Assembly (NCBI GenBank): GCA_002309055.1
Contig: DBWO01000008.1
Location: forward strand, 1-37,634
Direction: 5' to 3'
From: Ruminococcaceae bacterium UBA1236
GTDB lineage: Bacteria > Bacillota > Clostridia > Oscillospirales > Acutalibacteraceae
DNA length: 37,634 nucleotides
This document shows, piece after piece, positions 1 to 7,568 of the stretch (within the stretch, counting starts at the first letter, position 1; each line of letters starts with the position of its first letter). Under the pieces are notes generated by a model. The model searched no databases. It worked only from the letters and a program-made list of their open reading frames with translations, and was not told the origin of the DNA. The translations under genes and the position numbers were made by a program.

Positions 1-1
1 T

Positions 2-1258
2 TCAAAAGAAGTCGTCGGCGGCATTGTCGGCATGAACGGCAGCTCCAGTTCCGGCATTAACGGCACGGTATCAAAAAGCTATAACACCGGCAATGTAAGT
101 GCAGGCTCAGGCTCAAGCAAGGGCGGTATAGCGGCATATAACAGCGCAGGCAACATAACATACTGTTATTACGATTCCGACAAATGTTCTGTATACGGCG
201 CAATCAACAACAGCAATAATGAAGAAACCGTAAAAGGCCTTACCACAGCCGAAATGACAGGCGAAGAAGCGGTTAATAATATGCAAGGCTTTGACTTCGT
301 CAATGTATGGGCGGCGACCGATGGATATCCCGAATTTTCCGTGACTCCGGTTTTCGTTTCTCACGCCCTGGTTCTGAGCGGCGAAATAGGCGTAATATTC
401 AATGTTAACCTGCCCCGCGGCCTTGACACCGACAGCGTGTATATAACCTACGATATCGGCAAGAACGGAAAGGCTGTGCAGGCAATTGACGAAGCTTCAT
501 TAAATAGAGACGGGCTTTATGAGTTTACCTGCTATGTCGGCGCTTACCGGATGGCGGATAAGATTACACCTACCCTTCATTATTATGCCGACGGTGAAGA
601 GAAGAGCATTTCGGGCACTCTGTATTCGGTTGAGGATTATGCTACTTATGTAATCAGATATTCCGATGGTTATAACGACAGAGTGTGTGATTTCTGTTAT
701 TATCTCCTTGTTTACGGTTATTACTCGCAGCAGTATCTCGGCAGGATTCATTCATTTTATGTAGGCGACGGTGCAAATGACAAGTATGCCGCTGTTGCCG
801 AGCCCGATCAGTTGATTGACGAGTCAACTATTACAATGATAAAAGATGAATCCGGCAGGTATTCACCCTACAAGTCAATTGACGAAGACAGAATAAGCGG
901 AATATCCTTCTCGCTTGACCTTGAAAGCTCCACCTCGCTCTACCTTGACATAAAGGTAAAGAACGGCGCAGTGCCCACAAGCGCAAAGCTTGAAGACGGC
1001 ACGCAGCTGTCTGTAACGAAGCGCTCAAAGAACGTTTACAGGGTGACGCTTGAAGGCATCAAGGCAAGTCAGCTCCTCGACATGTACGCAATATATGTGT
1101 ATGAGGGTGAGAATGAGATTGCATATGTTAACATATCCCCGATGAGCTATGTTTATCTTGTGCTTAACAGCAGCAGCGAACAGTTCGCTTATCCGGACAT
1201 CAGACGCCTCGTCGTCGCGCTTTATGTTTACGCATACTACGCAAGCCAAATGATTTAA
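2..1258 (+). CDS. Secreted GLUG-repeat surface protein, 3' part only
   Basis: The reading frame is open from base 2, so the gene begins outside the window; the first internal ATG (32) is not a credible start. The visible N-terminal part carries GLUG-like features (VVGGIVG, a GGIAAYNSAG stretch and a YYDSDKC segment), a beta-rich repeat found in bacterial secreted adhesin-like proteins. From about base 362 to the stop lies a module of roughly 298 residues, starting near HALVLSGEIGV and containing NISPMSYVY, that clearly matches the C-terminal part of the LRR protein at 18046-20145. The protein ends without an LPXTG motif or terminal membrane helix, so how it is retained at the surface is unclear. 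I infer an extracellular protein. A hairpin terminator follows directly. The GLUG call is moderately sure and the shared module is directly visible. Confidence 0.75.
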   Translation, partial: SKEVVGGIVGMNGSSSSGINGTVSKSYNTGNVSAGSGSSKGGIAAYNSAGNITYCYYDSDKCSVYGAINNSNNEETVKGLTTAEMTGEEAVNNMQGFDFVNVWAATDGYPEFSVTPVFVSHALVLSGEIGVIFNVNLPRGLDTDSVYITYDIGKNGKAVQAIDEASLNRDGLYEFTCYVGAYRMADKITPTLHYYADGEEKSISGTLYSVEDYATYVIRYSDGYNDRVCDFCYYLLVYGYYSQQYLGRIHSFYVGDGANDKYAAVAEPDQLIDESTITMIKDESGRYSPYKSIDEDRISGISFSLDLESSTSLYLDIKVKNGAVPTSAKLEDGTQLSVTKRSKNVYRVTLEGIKASQLLDMYAIYVYEGENEIAYVNISPMSYVYLVLNSSSEQFAYPDIRRLVVALYVYAYYASQMI

Positions 1259-1285
1259 ATGCATAATGGTTTAATGCAATATTTT

Positions 1286-1315
1286 AAAAAGGCGGGGAGA
1301 AATCCCTGCCTTTTT
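1286..1315 (+). terminator. Rho-independent terminator of the GLUG-repeat protein gene
   Basis: A 13-bp stem with one G-T wobble (AAAAAGGCGGGGA pairing with TCCCTGCCTTTTT) surrounds a GAAA loop and ends in a T run, 28 bases after the stop codon. Confidence 0.8.
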
Positions 1316-1356
1316 GATGAAATAACATTCCGTAAAGAAATATTTTGTTTATAATC

Positions 1357-1384
1357 AAAAGCCCTGTCTCACGACAGGGCTTTA
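1357..1384 (-). terminator. Rho-independent terminator of the M23 peptidase gene
   Basis: A perfect 8-bp stem GCCCTGTC/GACAGGGC with a 4-base loop lies just past the minus-strand stop at 1390. Read on the minus strand it is followed by TTTTG. Confidence 0.8.
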
Positions 1385-1389
1385 TGCTT

Positions 1390-3510
1390 TTATGATATAT
1401 AGTCCACGGGGTTCTGCGTTTCGCCGTTATAAATAACCTCAAAGTGCAGGTGCGGACCGGTGGAGTTGCCCGTTGAGCCGACCTTGCCGATGGCTTTGCC
1501 GCCTTCAACATAGTCGCCGGGGCTCACGGTGATGGAATTATTCATCATATGAGCGTATCTCGTTCTGTAGCCGTCGCCGTGGTTTATGACCACCATATTG
1601 CCGTAACCGGAGCCCGAGTGCTGCACTATTTCAACCGTGCCGCTTCTCGAGGCGATAACGGGGGTGCCCATCGCGCCGCCGCTGCCTGTGCAGAGGTCAA
1701 CGCCGCTGTGCCAGCCGGAGCTTCTCCAGCCGTAGGGGGAGCTGATGTAGTGGCAGCTGGGAGCGGGCCACAGGAAGCCCTGGTCGCTTGCCTGACCGAT
1801 ATAAATACCGCCGTATGATGTCATTGTTCCTATAACGATTTTCTGGTCCGTCGCAGGTGTGATGACCTCGTTGCTTACGGATGTGTCAATCAGCGCGTCA
1901 TTTATGTAGGTCTTGGTGGTTACTATCCTCTGCGTGCCGTTTATGCCCTCCTGCCTCACAAGACGGTAGCCGCTGTATTTTGTGGCGTCACGCGTTGTGA
2001 CAGTTTCAAAGGGGATGGGCGCGATTCTTGAGGATTTAACCGTTTTTTTGATATTTACAAGGCGGTTTGTCGTGGGTACAGTCACGATTTCGCCTTTTCC
2101 GAATGTTTCGTCTCCGGTGAGTTCGGGGTTGAGGCTCAGAATCTGCTCAACACTCGCTCCGCAGGTGCCCGCGATTTCTTCAAGAGTCTGGGGCGAGGGC
2201 ACAATGTAAGCGGCTGTCGCGCCCTCCTTGCCGAGCACTGTTGTTTCAAGCTTCTGAGCGTCCCACATAACATCCGGATCGTCTCTGTAAAGGCCCTGCA
2301 CGTAGTCTATATCCTCCGCGAAGCCTACAAGGTAGCCGTTTCTTTCGGCTTCTTCCTCATAGGGTTCAATGATGTTGTAAAACACCGTTTTCGCGTCCGC
2401 CTCATTTTTGACGGCGCACAGGAAACTGTTATTCAGGTAAACTCCGCAGGCGTTTGTGAGATTGTCAACAGAGTTTTCAATCATGTTGTCCGATATCGTC
2501 CTCGCGTCGCTGAGCTTGTCAAGCGATACAAGCGCGAGCTCGTAGCCGGCATTGAATGTTGATGCCGAAGCTCCTGTCTCGCCCTTGCTCTCATTAGCGG
2601 AGAGCTTGTCAAGCACCAGTTCCCTTGCCTCGATGAATACAGATTCGTCCGTGATGTAACCAACGCTTTGGTTGTTATAGATAACATTGAGAGCGAAGGT
2701 GACGCTGTTCCAGTAGTTGAACACCATAATGAGTATCACGAGCGAAAGAATCGGGAGTGCCGTATTTACAAGCGTGCGCAGAAGATGCCTGTGCCTCGCT
2801 ATCGCTTTGCCGATGTAGTGACCGAGTATAGACGGTATCGACATCGGGTTACGCAGCGCTCTTATGAGCGACTTTCGCGCGGAGCGAATTTCACGGCGGA
2901 AATATACAATCTCTCTCGCTGTCGCCTTGGCGCTGTTGTCCATGCTCCTCTTTGTGCCTTCAGTCGCTCTCTTGAAGGAGACCGCCGCCTTTGCGAAGGG
3001 CAGTGAGATGATGTGGAAAACTGTTCCCAGCACTCTGCCGAGGATTTTTGATACCGTGTCGCCGAGCGTGTAGAGCCAGAAATGAAGACCGCCTAATTCA
3101 TCGGGGTCAAAATAAACGGGCTCCTTGCGCTTTCTTTCGCGCTTTTTCTTCGCCTTTTTCTTTTTCTTTGAGGCGGAACTTTCGCCCTCCTTGAACGCTT
3201 CGAGGTCGATAACCTCTTTTTCTTCTCCTCCGCTCACGGCCGTTGATTTGCTCACGATAGAGTCCATGTTGCTCATAGCCTCTTCCGCCTGCAGGGAGTA
3301 GCGGCGTTCAACATCCTCAAGAATGGCTTCCATCTCTTCCTTACGGCGCTGCTCATCTCTCAGACGCATTTCTCTTTCACGCGGGGTTTCCTGCGCGGAG
3401 AAGATTTCCTCAGGGTCAAACGCGCTCTCTTTCACCTCTCCGGAAGAGGGGGAAGGACCGGCTGAAGCCGTATCTTCACTATTCACTTTTTTGATGTCTT
3501 CATTGTCCAT
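1390..3510 (-). CDS. Membrane-anchored LysM/G5/M23 peptidoglycan hydrolase
   Basis: Predicted peptidoglycan endopeptidase of 706 aa. In order: an acidic and coiled-coil-like cytoplasmic N-terminus, a strongly basic Lys/Arg tract near residues 115-130, a single membrane helix near 247-268, a long extracellular linker, a LysM-like wall-binding domain about 433-481, a G5-like domain about 486-562, and a C-terminal M23 domain. The zinc ligands of M23 are intact: HSGVD at 601-605 and HLHFE at 687-691. There is no signal peptide, so it should insert as a type II membrane protein with its catalytic domain outside. I chose ATG 3510 because GGAG sits six bases upstream; a TTG at 3522 would overlap that ribosome site. 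It has its own promoter at 3552-3580, whose -35 overlaps the end of rmlD. The unusual part is the roughly 245-residue cytoplasmic extension. Confidence 0.9.
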   Translation of the reverse strand: MDNEDIKKVNSEDTASAGPSPSSGEVKESAFDPEEIFSAQETPREREMRLRDEQRRKEEMEAILEDVERRYSLQAEEAMSNMDSIVSKSTAVSGGEEKEVIDLEAFKEGESSASKKKKKAKKKRERKRKEPVYFDPDELGGLHFWLYTLGDTVSKILGRVLGTVFHIISLPFAKAAVSFKRATEGTKRSMDNSAKATAREIVYFRREIRSARKSLIRALRNPMSIPSILGHYIGKAIARHRHLLRTLVNTALPILSLVILIMVFNYWNSVTFALNVIYNNQSVGYITDESVFIEARELVLDKLSANESKGETGASASTFNAGYELALVSLDKLSDARTISDNMIENSVDNLTNACGVYLNNSFLCAVKNEADAKTVFYNIIEPYEEEAERNGYLVGFAEDIDYVQGLYRDDPDVMWDAQKLETTVLGKEGATAAYIVPSPQTLEEIAGTCGASVEQILSLNPELTGDETFGKGEIVTVPTTNRLVNIKKTVKSSRIAPIPFETVTTRDATKYSGYRLVRQEGINGTQRIVTTKTYINDALIDTSVSNEVITPATDQKIVIGTMTSYGGIYIGQASDQGFLWPAPSCHYISSPYGWRSSGWHSGVDLCTGSGGAMGTPVIASRSGTVEIVQHSGSGYGNMVVINHGDGYRTRYAHMMNNSITVSPGDYVEGGKAIGKVGSTGNSTGPHLHFEVIYNGETQNPVDYIS

Positions 3511-3551
3511 TGAATTCTCCAAAAAAGTATATATCTATTGTTCAAAACATT

Positions 3552-3580
3552 ATTATACCACAATATATCGGGTATTTCAA
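3552..3580 (-). promoter_or_regulatory. Promoter of the M23 peptidase gene
   Basis: On the minus strand TTGAAA is followed after 17 bases by TATAAT, preceded by TGG (extended -10). The -35 box overlaps the rmlD stop codon, so the hydrolase can be expressed separately from rmlD. Confidence 0.75.
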
Positions 3581-4434
3581 GTTTTATCCTTTTCTGTCAC
3601 ATTAGCCGTGAATCTTGTAAGAGCGTCGTGCCAGTCCGGCAGACGCGCAAAGCCGTTTTCATCAAGCGATTTTTTTGAGAGCGTGGAGTAATGCGGTCTT
3701 TCGGCCGCCGCAGGATACTCATCCGAGGTTATCGGCTTTATTTTTGCCCTGAGTCCCGACGCTTTCATTATTTCGGCGGCAAATTCAGCGAAGGTGCAAA
3801 CGCCCTCGTTCGTGGCGTGATATTCGCCGTATTTTTCGCTCTCAATCATATCGCAGAGCAGGGGAGCGAGGTCCTTTGTGTATGTGGGTGATCCGGTCTG
3901 GTCGTTTACAACGCTTATTTCCTCTCTCTCTTTTCCCAGACGCATCATCGTGTAAACAAAGTTGTTTCCGTTTTCGCCGAAAACCCAGGAAATTCTCACT
4001 ATGAAATATTTATCGCAGAGGCGTTTTACCGCCTCCTCGCCCTCGAGCTTTGTTATTCCGTAAACGTTGAGAGGGGCTTTGACATCATCTGTTTCATAAA
4101 ACTTATTTTCATTGCCGCCGAAAACATAGTCCGTTGAGGTATATAGCAGTTTAATGCCGTACTCCGCGCAGAGACCGGCGATGTTTTCCGTGCCCTTCGT
4201 GTTAACGGCGCGGCAGATTTCGCTTTCGCTCTCCGCTCTGTCAACGGCCGTATAGGCGGCAAGGTGAATAACGCCGTCCGGCTTTTCCTCGGCAAACACT
4301 TCTTTTAACTTTTCATAATCGCATATATCGCCGCCGGGCATATCATAAGGGATAACCGAGTGGCCTCTTTCTCTGAGGGCCGCCGTGACATCCGTGCCGA
4401 GCTGACCGAGCGCGCCTGTAACAAGAATTTTCAT
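3577..4434 (-). CDS. rmlD: dTDP-4-dehydrorhamnose reductase (RmlD)
   Basis: Extended SDR enzyme of 285 aa that reduces dTDP-4-dehydro-L-rhamnose to dTDP-L-rhamnose, the last step in making this cell-wall sugar donor. Visible marks are the nucleotide-binding TGALGQLG at 6-13, the STDYVFGG segment near 100-107, and the catalytic pair Y125/K129 in YGITK; length is typical. I start at ATG 4434 (MKILVTG), which places the Rossmann motif at the usual distance from the N-terminus; an in-frame ATG at 4464 lies almost at the predicted transcription start. The ribosome site (AAAGGA) is weak and about 11 bases away. RmlB is encoded far away at 25487; RmlA and RmlC are not in the window. Confidence 0.9.
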   Translation of the reverse strand: MKILVTGALGQLGTDVTAALRERGHSVIPYDMPGGDICDYEKLKEVFAEEKPDGVIHLAAYTAVDRAESESEICRAVNTKGTENIAGLCAEYGIKLLYTSTDYVFGGNENKFYETDDVKAPLNVYGITKLEGEEAVKRLCDKYFIVRISWVFGENGNNFVYTMMRLGKEREEISVVNDQTGSPTYTKDLAPLLCDMIESEKYGEYHATNEGVCTFAEFAAEIMKASGLRAKIKPITSDEYPAAAERPHYSTLSKKSLDENGFARLPDWHDALTRFTANVTEKDKT

Positions 4435-4472
4435 TTTATCCGCAGTCCTTTGTATTTTTTGCATACCCCATT

Positions 4473-4501
4473 ATTTTATCATATTTTGAAATTATACTCA
4501 A
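4473..4501 (-). promoter_or_regulatory. Probable rmlD promoter
   Basis: Minus-strand TTGAGT, 17-base spacer, TAAAAT. An alternative TATAAT lies inside this spacer region, so the exact -10 is uncertain. It is divergent from the promoter of the PHP phosphatase gene. Confidence 0.55.
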
Positions 4502-4539
4502 GAAAATTTGAAAAATATCTGTTATTGTGTGAATATTTG

Positions 4540-4548
4540 TGCTAAAAT
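4540..4548 (+). promoter_or_regulatory. Extended -10 promoter of the PHP phosphatase–ispE operon
   Basis: TGCTAAAAT fits an extended -10 (TGn plus TAAAAT); no good -35 is visible. The ribosome site GAGGTG starts about ten bases downstream, so the leader is very short. Confidence 0.5.
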
Positions 4549-4569
4549 AGCCTCAGCGAGGTGATACCC

Positions 4570-5385
4570 ATGACTTACCGCAATATCGTAGACCTGCACA
4601 CGCACACAGAGCATTCATTTGACGGCCACCATACTACGGATGTGCTCTGCCGCGCCGCCATAGAAAAGGGAATAAAAACTCTTGCCTTTACAGACCATCT
4701 TGAGATGTACGCTTATTACAGGGATGATTTTGACAAGACGGCAAAGGAGTCATTTGAAGATACACTTGAGGCAAGAGAAAGAAATAAAAATGAGCTTGAG
4801 CTTCTAACGGGCGCCGAAATGGGCGAAGCTGCTTACGAAAAAGCGCTGAGTGAAGAAGTGATGAGCACTTATAATTACGACATAGTTATAGGCGCCATTC
4901 ACAATCTGCCCGACAAAGAGGATTTTTACTATATGGACCTCGGCGGAGATATGGATTTTTACCCTCTCCTCGATGAGTATTTTGACCTTGAACTTGATAT
5001 GGCGAGATGGGATAAGTTTGATACTCTCGCTCATCTTACCTATCCGCTCAGATATATCGTCGGCAAATATCACCGCGAGGCGGATATGAGCAGATATGAT
5101 GAAATCATAGACGAAATACTTTTAACGCTCATCAAAAACGGCAAGGCGCTCGAACTCAACACGGCAGGATACCGCCAGCCCATAGGCGTGCCCTCGCCCA
5201 ACGAGGAAATCGTGAAGCGGTTCAGAGATTTAGGCGGCAAATATCTGACGGTAGGGTCGGATGCCCACTATGACATACATCTCGGCTGCAATGTGCCCGA
5301 CGCCTATGATCTCGCGAAGAGGTGCGGGTTTGACAGCGTGACTGTTTACAGGAAAAGAGAGCCGCATCTGATAACCATTGAATGA
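4570..5385 (+). CDS. PHP-domain phosphatase, histidinol-phosphatase (HisK/HisJ) family
   Basis: Metal-dependent PHP-fold hydrolase of 271 aa, the family that includes the monofunctional histidinol-phosphate phosphatase of Bacillota. Metal-binding motifs are visible in the expected order: DLHTHTEHS (residues 8-16), FTDHLEM, GAEMGE, IGAIHNL and a late VGSDAHYD. ATG 4570 is chosen because GAGGTG at 4559-4564 is six bases upstream; the GTG at 4561 is part of that ribosome site. It is followed 10 bases later by ispE, so the two are probably co-transcribed. No other histidine biosynthesis gene is near, and PHP proteins act on several phosphate esters, so the substrate remains inferred. Confidence 0.8.
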   Translation: MTYRNIVDLHTHTEHSFDGHHTTDVLCRAAIEKGIKTLAFTDHLEMYAYYRDDFDKTAKESFEDTLEARERNKNELELLTGAEMGEAAYEKALSEEVMSTYNYDIVIGAIHNLPDKEDFYYMDLGGDMDFYPLLDEYFDLELDMARWDKFDTLAHLTYPLRYIVGKYHREADMSRYDEIIDEILLTLIKNGKALELNTAGYRQPIGVPSPNEEIVKRFRDLGGKYLTVGSDAHYDIHLGCNVPDAYDLAKRCGFDSVTVYRKREPHLITIE

Positions 5386-5395
5386 GGTGGTACCA

Positions 5396-6256
5396 TTGAA
5401 AAAAGAGGTAAAAGCATACGCCAAAATCAACCTTTTTCTTGACATCCTCGGAAAGCTTGAAAACGGATATCACAGCCTTTTCATGGTGATGCAGAGCATA
5501 GGCCTCTGCGACATCGTGACGGTTGAGGATGCCCCGAAGGGCATCAGAATCACCGCCTCCGACCCTGCTATTCCCCTTGACGAAAAAAACACCGCTTACA
5601 AAGCGGCGAAATATTTCTTTGAGGATACCGGTATAAAAGGCGGCGCTAAGATACATATTGAGAAAAACATCCCTCACGAGGCGGGACTTGCGGGCGGCAG
5701 TGCGGACGCCGCGGCGGTTCTCTGCGCGCTCAATGAGATTTATTCGGCCGGCCTTTCCGCTCCCGAGCTTTGCAGGACGGGTCTTAAAGTCGGCAGCGAT
5801 GTGCCCTTCTGTGTTGTGGGCGGCACCTGCCTTGCGCAGAATACGGGCGGCATCCTTTCGCCACTTGTGCCACTGAGAAACTGTTTTGTTGTGCTCGCGA
5901 AGCCGCAAAAGGGAGTTTCCACAAAATGGGCTTATGAAGAGGCGGACAGCGTCTATCTTTATCACCCCGACAAAATCAGAATGCTGGATTGCTGTGAAAA
6001 GGGCGATATGGACGGCATCTGCAGATATGCGGGCAATGTGTTTGAGCAGGTCGTGGAGGTGCCCGAAAGGGTCGAAATCAAGCGCATAATGAGGGAATAC
6101 GGCTGCAAACTCTGCCAGATGAGCGGCAGCGGTCCGACCGTATTCGGCCTGTTTGAAAATGAGGGTGACGCGAGAGCCGCAATTGAAAAAATTTCGCTCA
6201 TCTGCCCCGAGGTTTACCTTACCGGAGTAAGCGACAGGGGAATAGTCATATCATAA
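5396..6256 (+). CDS. ispE: 4-diphosphocytidyl-2-C-methyl-D-erythritol kinase (IspE)
   Basis: GHMP-family kinase of 286 aa that phosphorylates CDP-methylerythritol with ATP in the MEP isoprenoid pathway. Seen in the sequence: N-terminal AYAKINLFLDI with the conserved Lys, ENGYHSL, the glycine-rich ATP loop IPHEAGLAGGSADAA (residues 92-106) and the C-terminal MSGSGPTVFGLF motif. I place the start at TTG 5396: GAGGTGG at 5384-5390 lies five bases upstream, and the resulting N-terminus has the usual IspE spacing. An in-frame TTG at 5378 would overlap the preceding gene. A hairpin terminator follows. Confidence 0.93.
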   Translation: MKKEVKAYAKINLFLDILGKLENGYHSLFMVMQSIGLCDIVTVEDAPKGIRITASDPAIPLDEKNTAYKAAKYFFEDTGIKGGAKIHIEKNIPHEAGLAGGSADAAAVLCALNEIYSAGLSAPELCRTGLKVGSDVPFCVVGGTCLAQNTGGILSPLVPLRNCFVVLAKPQKGVSTKWAYEEADSVYLYHPDKIRMLDCCEKGDMDGICRYAGNVFEQVVEVPERVEIKRIMREYGCKLCQMSGSGPTVFGLFENEGDARAAIEKISLICPEVYLTGVSDRGIVIS

Positions 6257-6280
6257 GTGTTTCACCGGTATAATCACATC

Positions 6281-6322
6281 AAAAAGCCGCGTGACAGGTT
6301 CCCGTCACACGGCTTAGTTTTT
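6281..6322. terminator. Bidirectional terminator between ispE and corA
   Basis: A 12-bp stem with one mismatch (AAGCCGCGTGAC/GTCACACGGCTT) has T-rich tails on both strands and lies between two convergent genes. Confidence 0.8.
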
Positions 6323-6344
6323 TCTTAAATGCGAAAGCAGAGAT

Positions 6345-7283
6345 TTAAAACCACTTCTTATGCTTTCCGTAAATAATCAAGGGTGTAATAACAATTATCG
6401 AGAGCAAAATCACATATAGATAGCCGAATTTCCAGTTGAATTCCGGCATTGAGGTGAAATTCATGCCGTACCATCCCACGATTATCGTCAGCGGGAAAAA
6501 GATTGTGGTGATAACCGTGAACACTTTCATGTGATTGTTCAGCTTTAAGTCAAGCATGGATGTGTAGGCATCCTGCAGGTGTTCGAGCGAGCTGCTGAGT
6601 GAGTCCGTATCCTCCCTCAGGCGGATTATTTTTTTCTGAAGGTTGGCCGCAAACATAAGCTCGTCTGTCGGGAAAATATCATTTTCGTTTTCGTCGAGCG
6701 TTTCGGCTATATCAAGAAGCTGTTCGTAGTAATTGTGGATTTTAAGAAGCATCTTTTTAATCTGAAGAGTCCTTCGGTTAAAGTCGCCGCCGTCCTCGCC
6801 GTCAAGAAGCTCTTCTTCCATATCGGTTATGGTGTTTCCCATATTCTCAAGGAACGCCGTATCTGAGCTGAGAAGAGAATCAAGGAATGAACACACCAGC
6901 TTTTCGAGCGTTGTCGTAGCCGGGTTATGCTTTGAAAGAGAGCCGAGATACTTCGATTTTGTGGAGCCGTCTCTGTCATCAACATCCACTACGATAAGCA
7001 GATTCTTTTTCAGATAAATCGCAACGCAGTCGTCATCCGCCTCCGGATTGAGCGTGTTCACAATACGAAGTTCTGTGAAGGTATAGTCGTCATATACCTC
7101 AACGCCGGAGCGGAAGTTGCTGTTTGCGCGTGAGCAGCGCTCTATCGTGCCCTGAGAAAAGCCGAATATCTCACCGCAGCGCGCAAGTTCTTCGGTATCA
7201 AGATAACCGGCGGAGAGTATGCCGGGGTCAAGCTCATTTATGTCAATTTCTTTTGCGGAATCCCTGTTAAACTGCAAAAACAC
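6345..7283 (-). CDS. corA: CorA-family magnesium/divalent cation transporter
   Basis: Membrane channel of 312 aa for Mg2+ (or Co2+/Ni2+) uptake. The diagnostic GMN motif is at residues 273-275 (YGMNF), at the end of the first of two C-terminal membrane helices; the second helix is followed by the basic tail GKHKKWF. The N-terminal two thirds is the soluble cytoplasmic domain with long helices. The start is GTG 7283, preceded by AAAGGG at about seven bases. The gene has a good promoter at 7334-7363 and a leader that can form a hairpin (7299-7329). The family is certain; ion specificity is not readable from sequence. Confidence 0.92.
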   Translation of the reverse strand: MFLQFNRDSAKEIDINELDPGILSAGYLDTEELARCGEIFGFSQGTIERCSRANSNFRSGVEVYDDYTFTELRIVNTLNPEADDDCVAIYLKKNLLIVVDVDDRDGSTKSKYLGSLSKHNPATTTLEKLVCSFLDSLLSSDTAFLENMGNTITDMEEELLDGEDGGDFNRRTLQIKKMLLKIHNYYEQLLDIAETLDENENDIFPTDELMFAANLQKKIIRLREDTDSLSSSLEHLQDAYTSMLDLKLNNHMKVFTVITTIFFPLTIIVGWYGMNFTSMPEFNWKFGYLYVILLSIIVITPLIIYGKHKKWF

Positions 7284-7298
7284 ATTATCACCCTTTCA

Positions 7299-7329
7299 CT
7301 GTATCCGCCTGTCGACAGCGGATGTACAG
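7299..7329 (-). promoter_or_regulatory. Leader hairpin upstream of corA
   Basis: An imperfect inverted repeat (CTGTA-TCCGC … GCGGATGTACAG) surrounds the palindrome CTGTCGACAG. It falls in the 5' untranslated region predicted from the corA promoter, about 15 bases before the start codon. Function unknown; it could influence translation. Confidence 0.45.
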
Positions 7330-7333
7330 CGTA

Positions 7334-7363
7334 ATTATAAACCGAAAAAAGCGGTTTAGTCAA
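7334..7363 (-). promoter_or_regulatory. corA promoter with an inverted repeat in its spacer
   Basis: Minus-strand TTGACT, 18-base spacer, TATAAT. The spacer contains the inverted repeat AAACCG-(7)-CGGTTT (7339-7357), a possible operator. Confidence 0.65.
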
Positions 7364-7391
7364 GAAATGTGAATAAATTATTAATTTTTTG

Positions 7392-7421
7392 TTGACAAAA
7401 GTGTGTAATCTGTTTTATAAT
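7392..7421 (+). promoter_or_regulatory. Strong promoter directly before a terminator hairpin
   Basis: TTGACA (7392-7397), 18-base spacer, TATAAT (7416-7421), both perfect consensus. The transcript would run almost at once into the hairpin at 7434-7480. Confidence 0.75.
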
Positions 7422-7433
7422 AAGTGCGTTGGG

Positions 7434-7480
7434 TTTGGCTGTGTAACCTCATTACGGGGTGCGCAGCCAAATCTTTTTTT
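7434..7480 (+). terminator. Terminator hairpin about 10 bases after a predicted start; possible short RNA
   Basis: TTTGGCTG pairs perfectly with CAGCCAAA and the stem continues inward with wobble pairs, followed by TCTTTTTTT. With the promoter at 7392-7421 it would yield an RNA of about 50 nt, or act as an attenuator for the transporter gene downstream. Confidence 0.7.
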
Positions 7481-7499
7481 GTTGCTTTATATATAATTA

Positions 7500-7528
7500 T
7501 TTACAACGGCGTATGCCTGTGATACAAT
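7500..7528 (+). promoter_or_regulatory. Promoter of the Na/Pi cotransporter gene
   Basis: TTTACA, 17-base spacer, TACAAT. It lies after the terminator hairpin and about 40 bases before the start codon, so the transporter need not depend on the upstream promoter. Confidence 0.6.
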
Positions 7529-7568
7529 ATGTTGTAATGGGGCAATTTTACCTTTACGGAGACACATT

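Noticed and set aside
3511..3522. TTG 3522 as start of the M23 peptidase
   Set aside because: It overlaps the GGAG ribosome site that serves the ATG at 3510.
5222..5965. A 247-codon minus-strand open frame over the end of the PHP gene and ispE
   Set aside because: Both plus-strand genes carry all family motifs; the antisense translation is basic and low in motif content.
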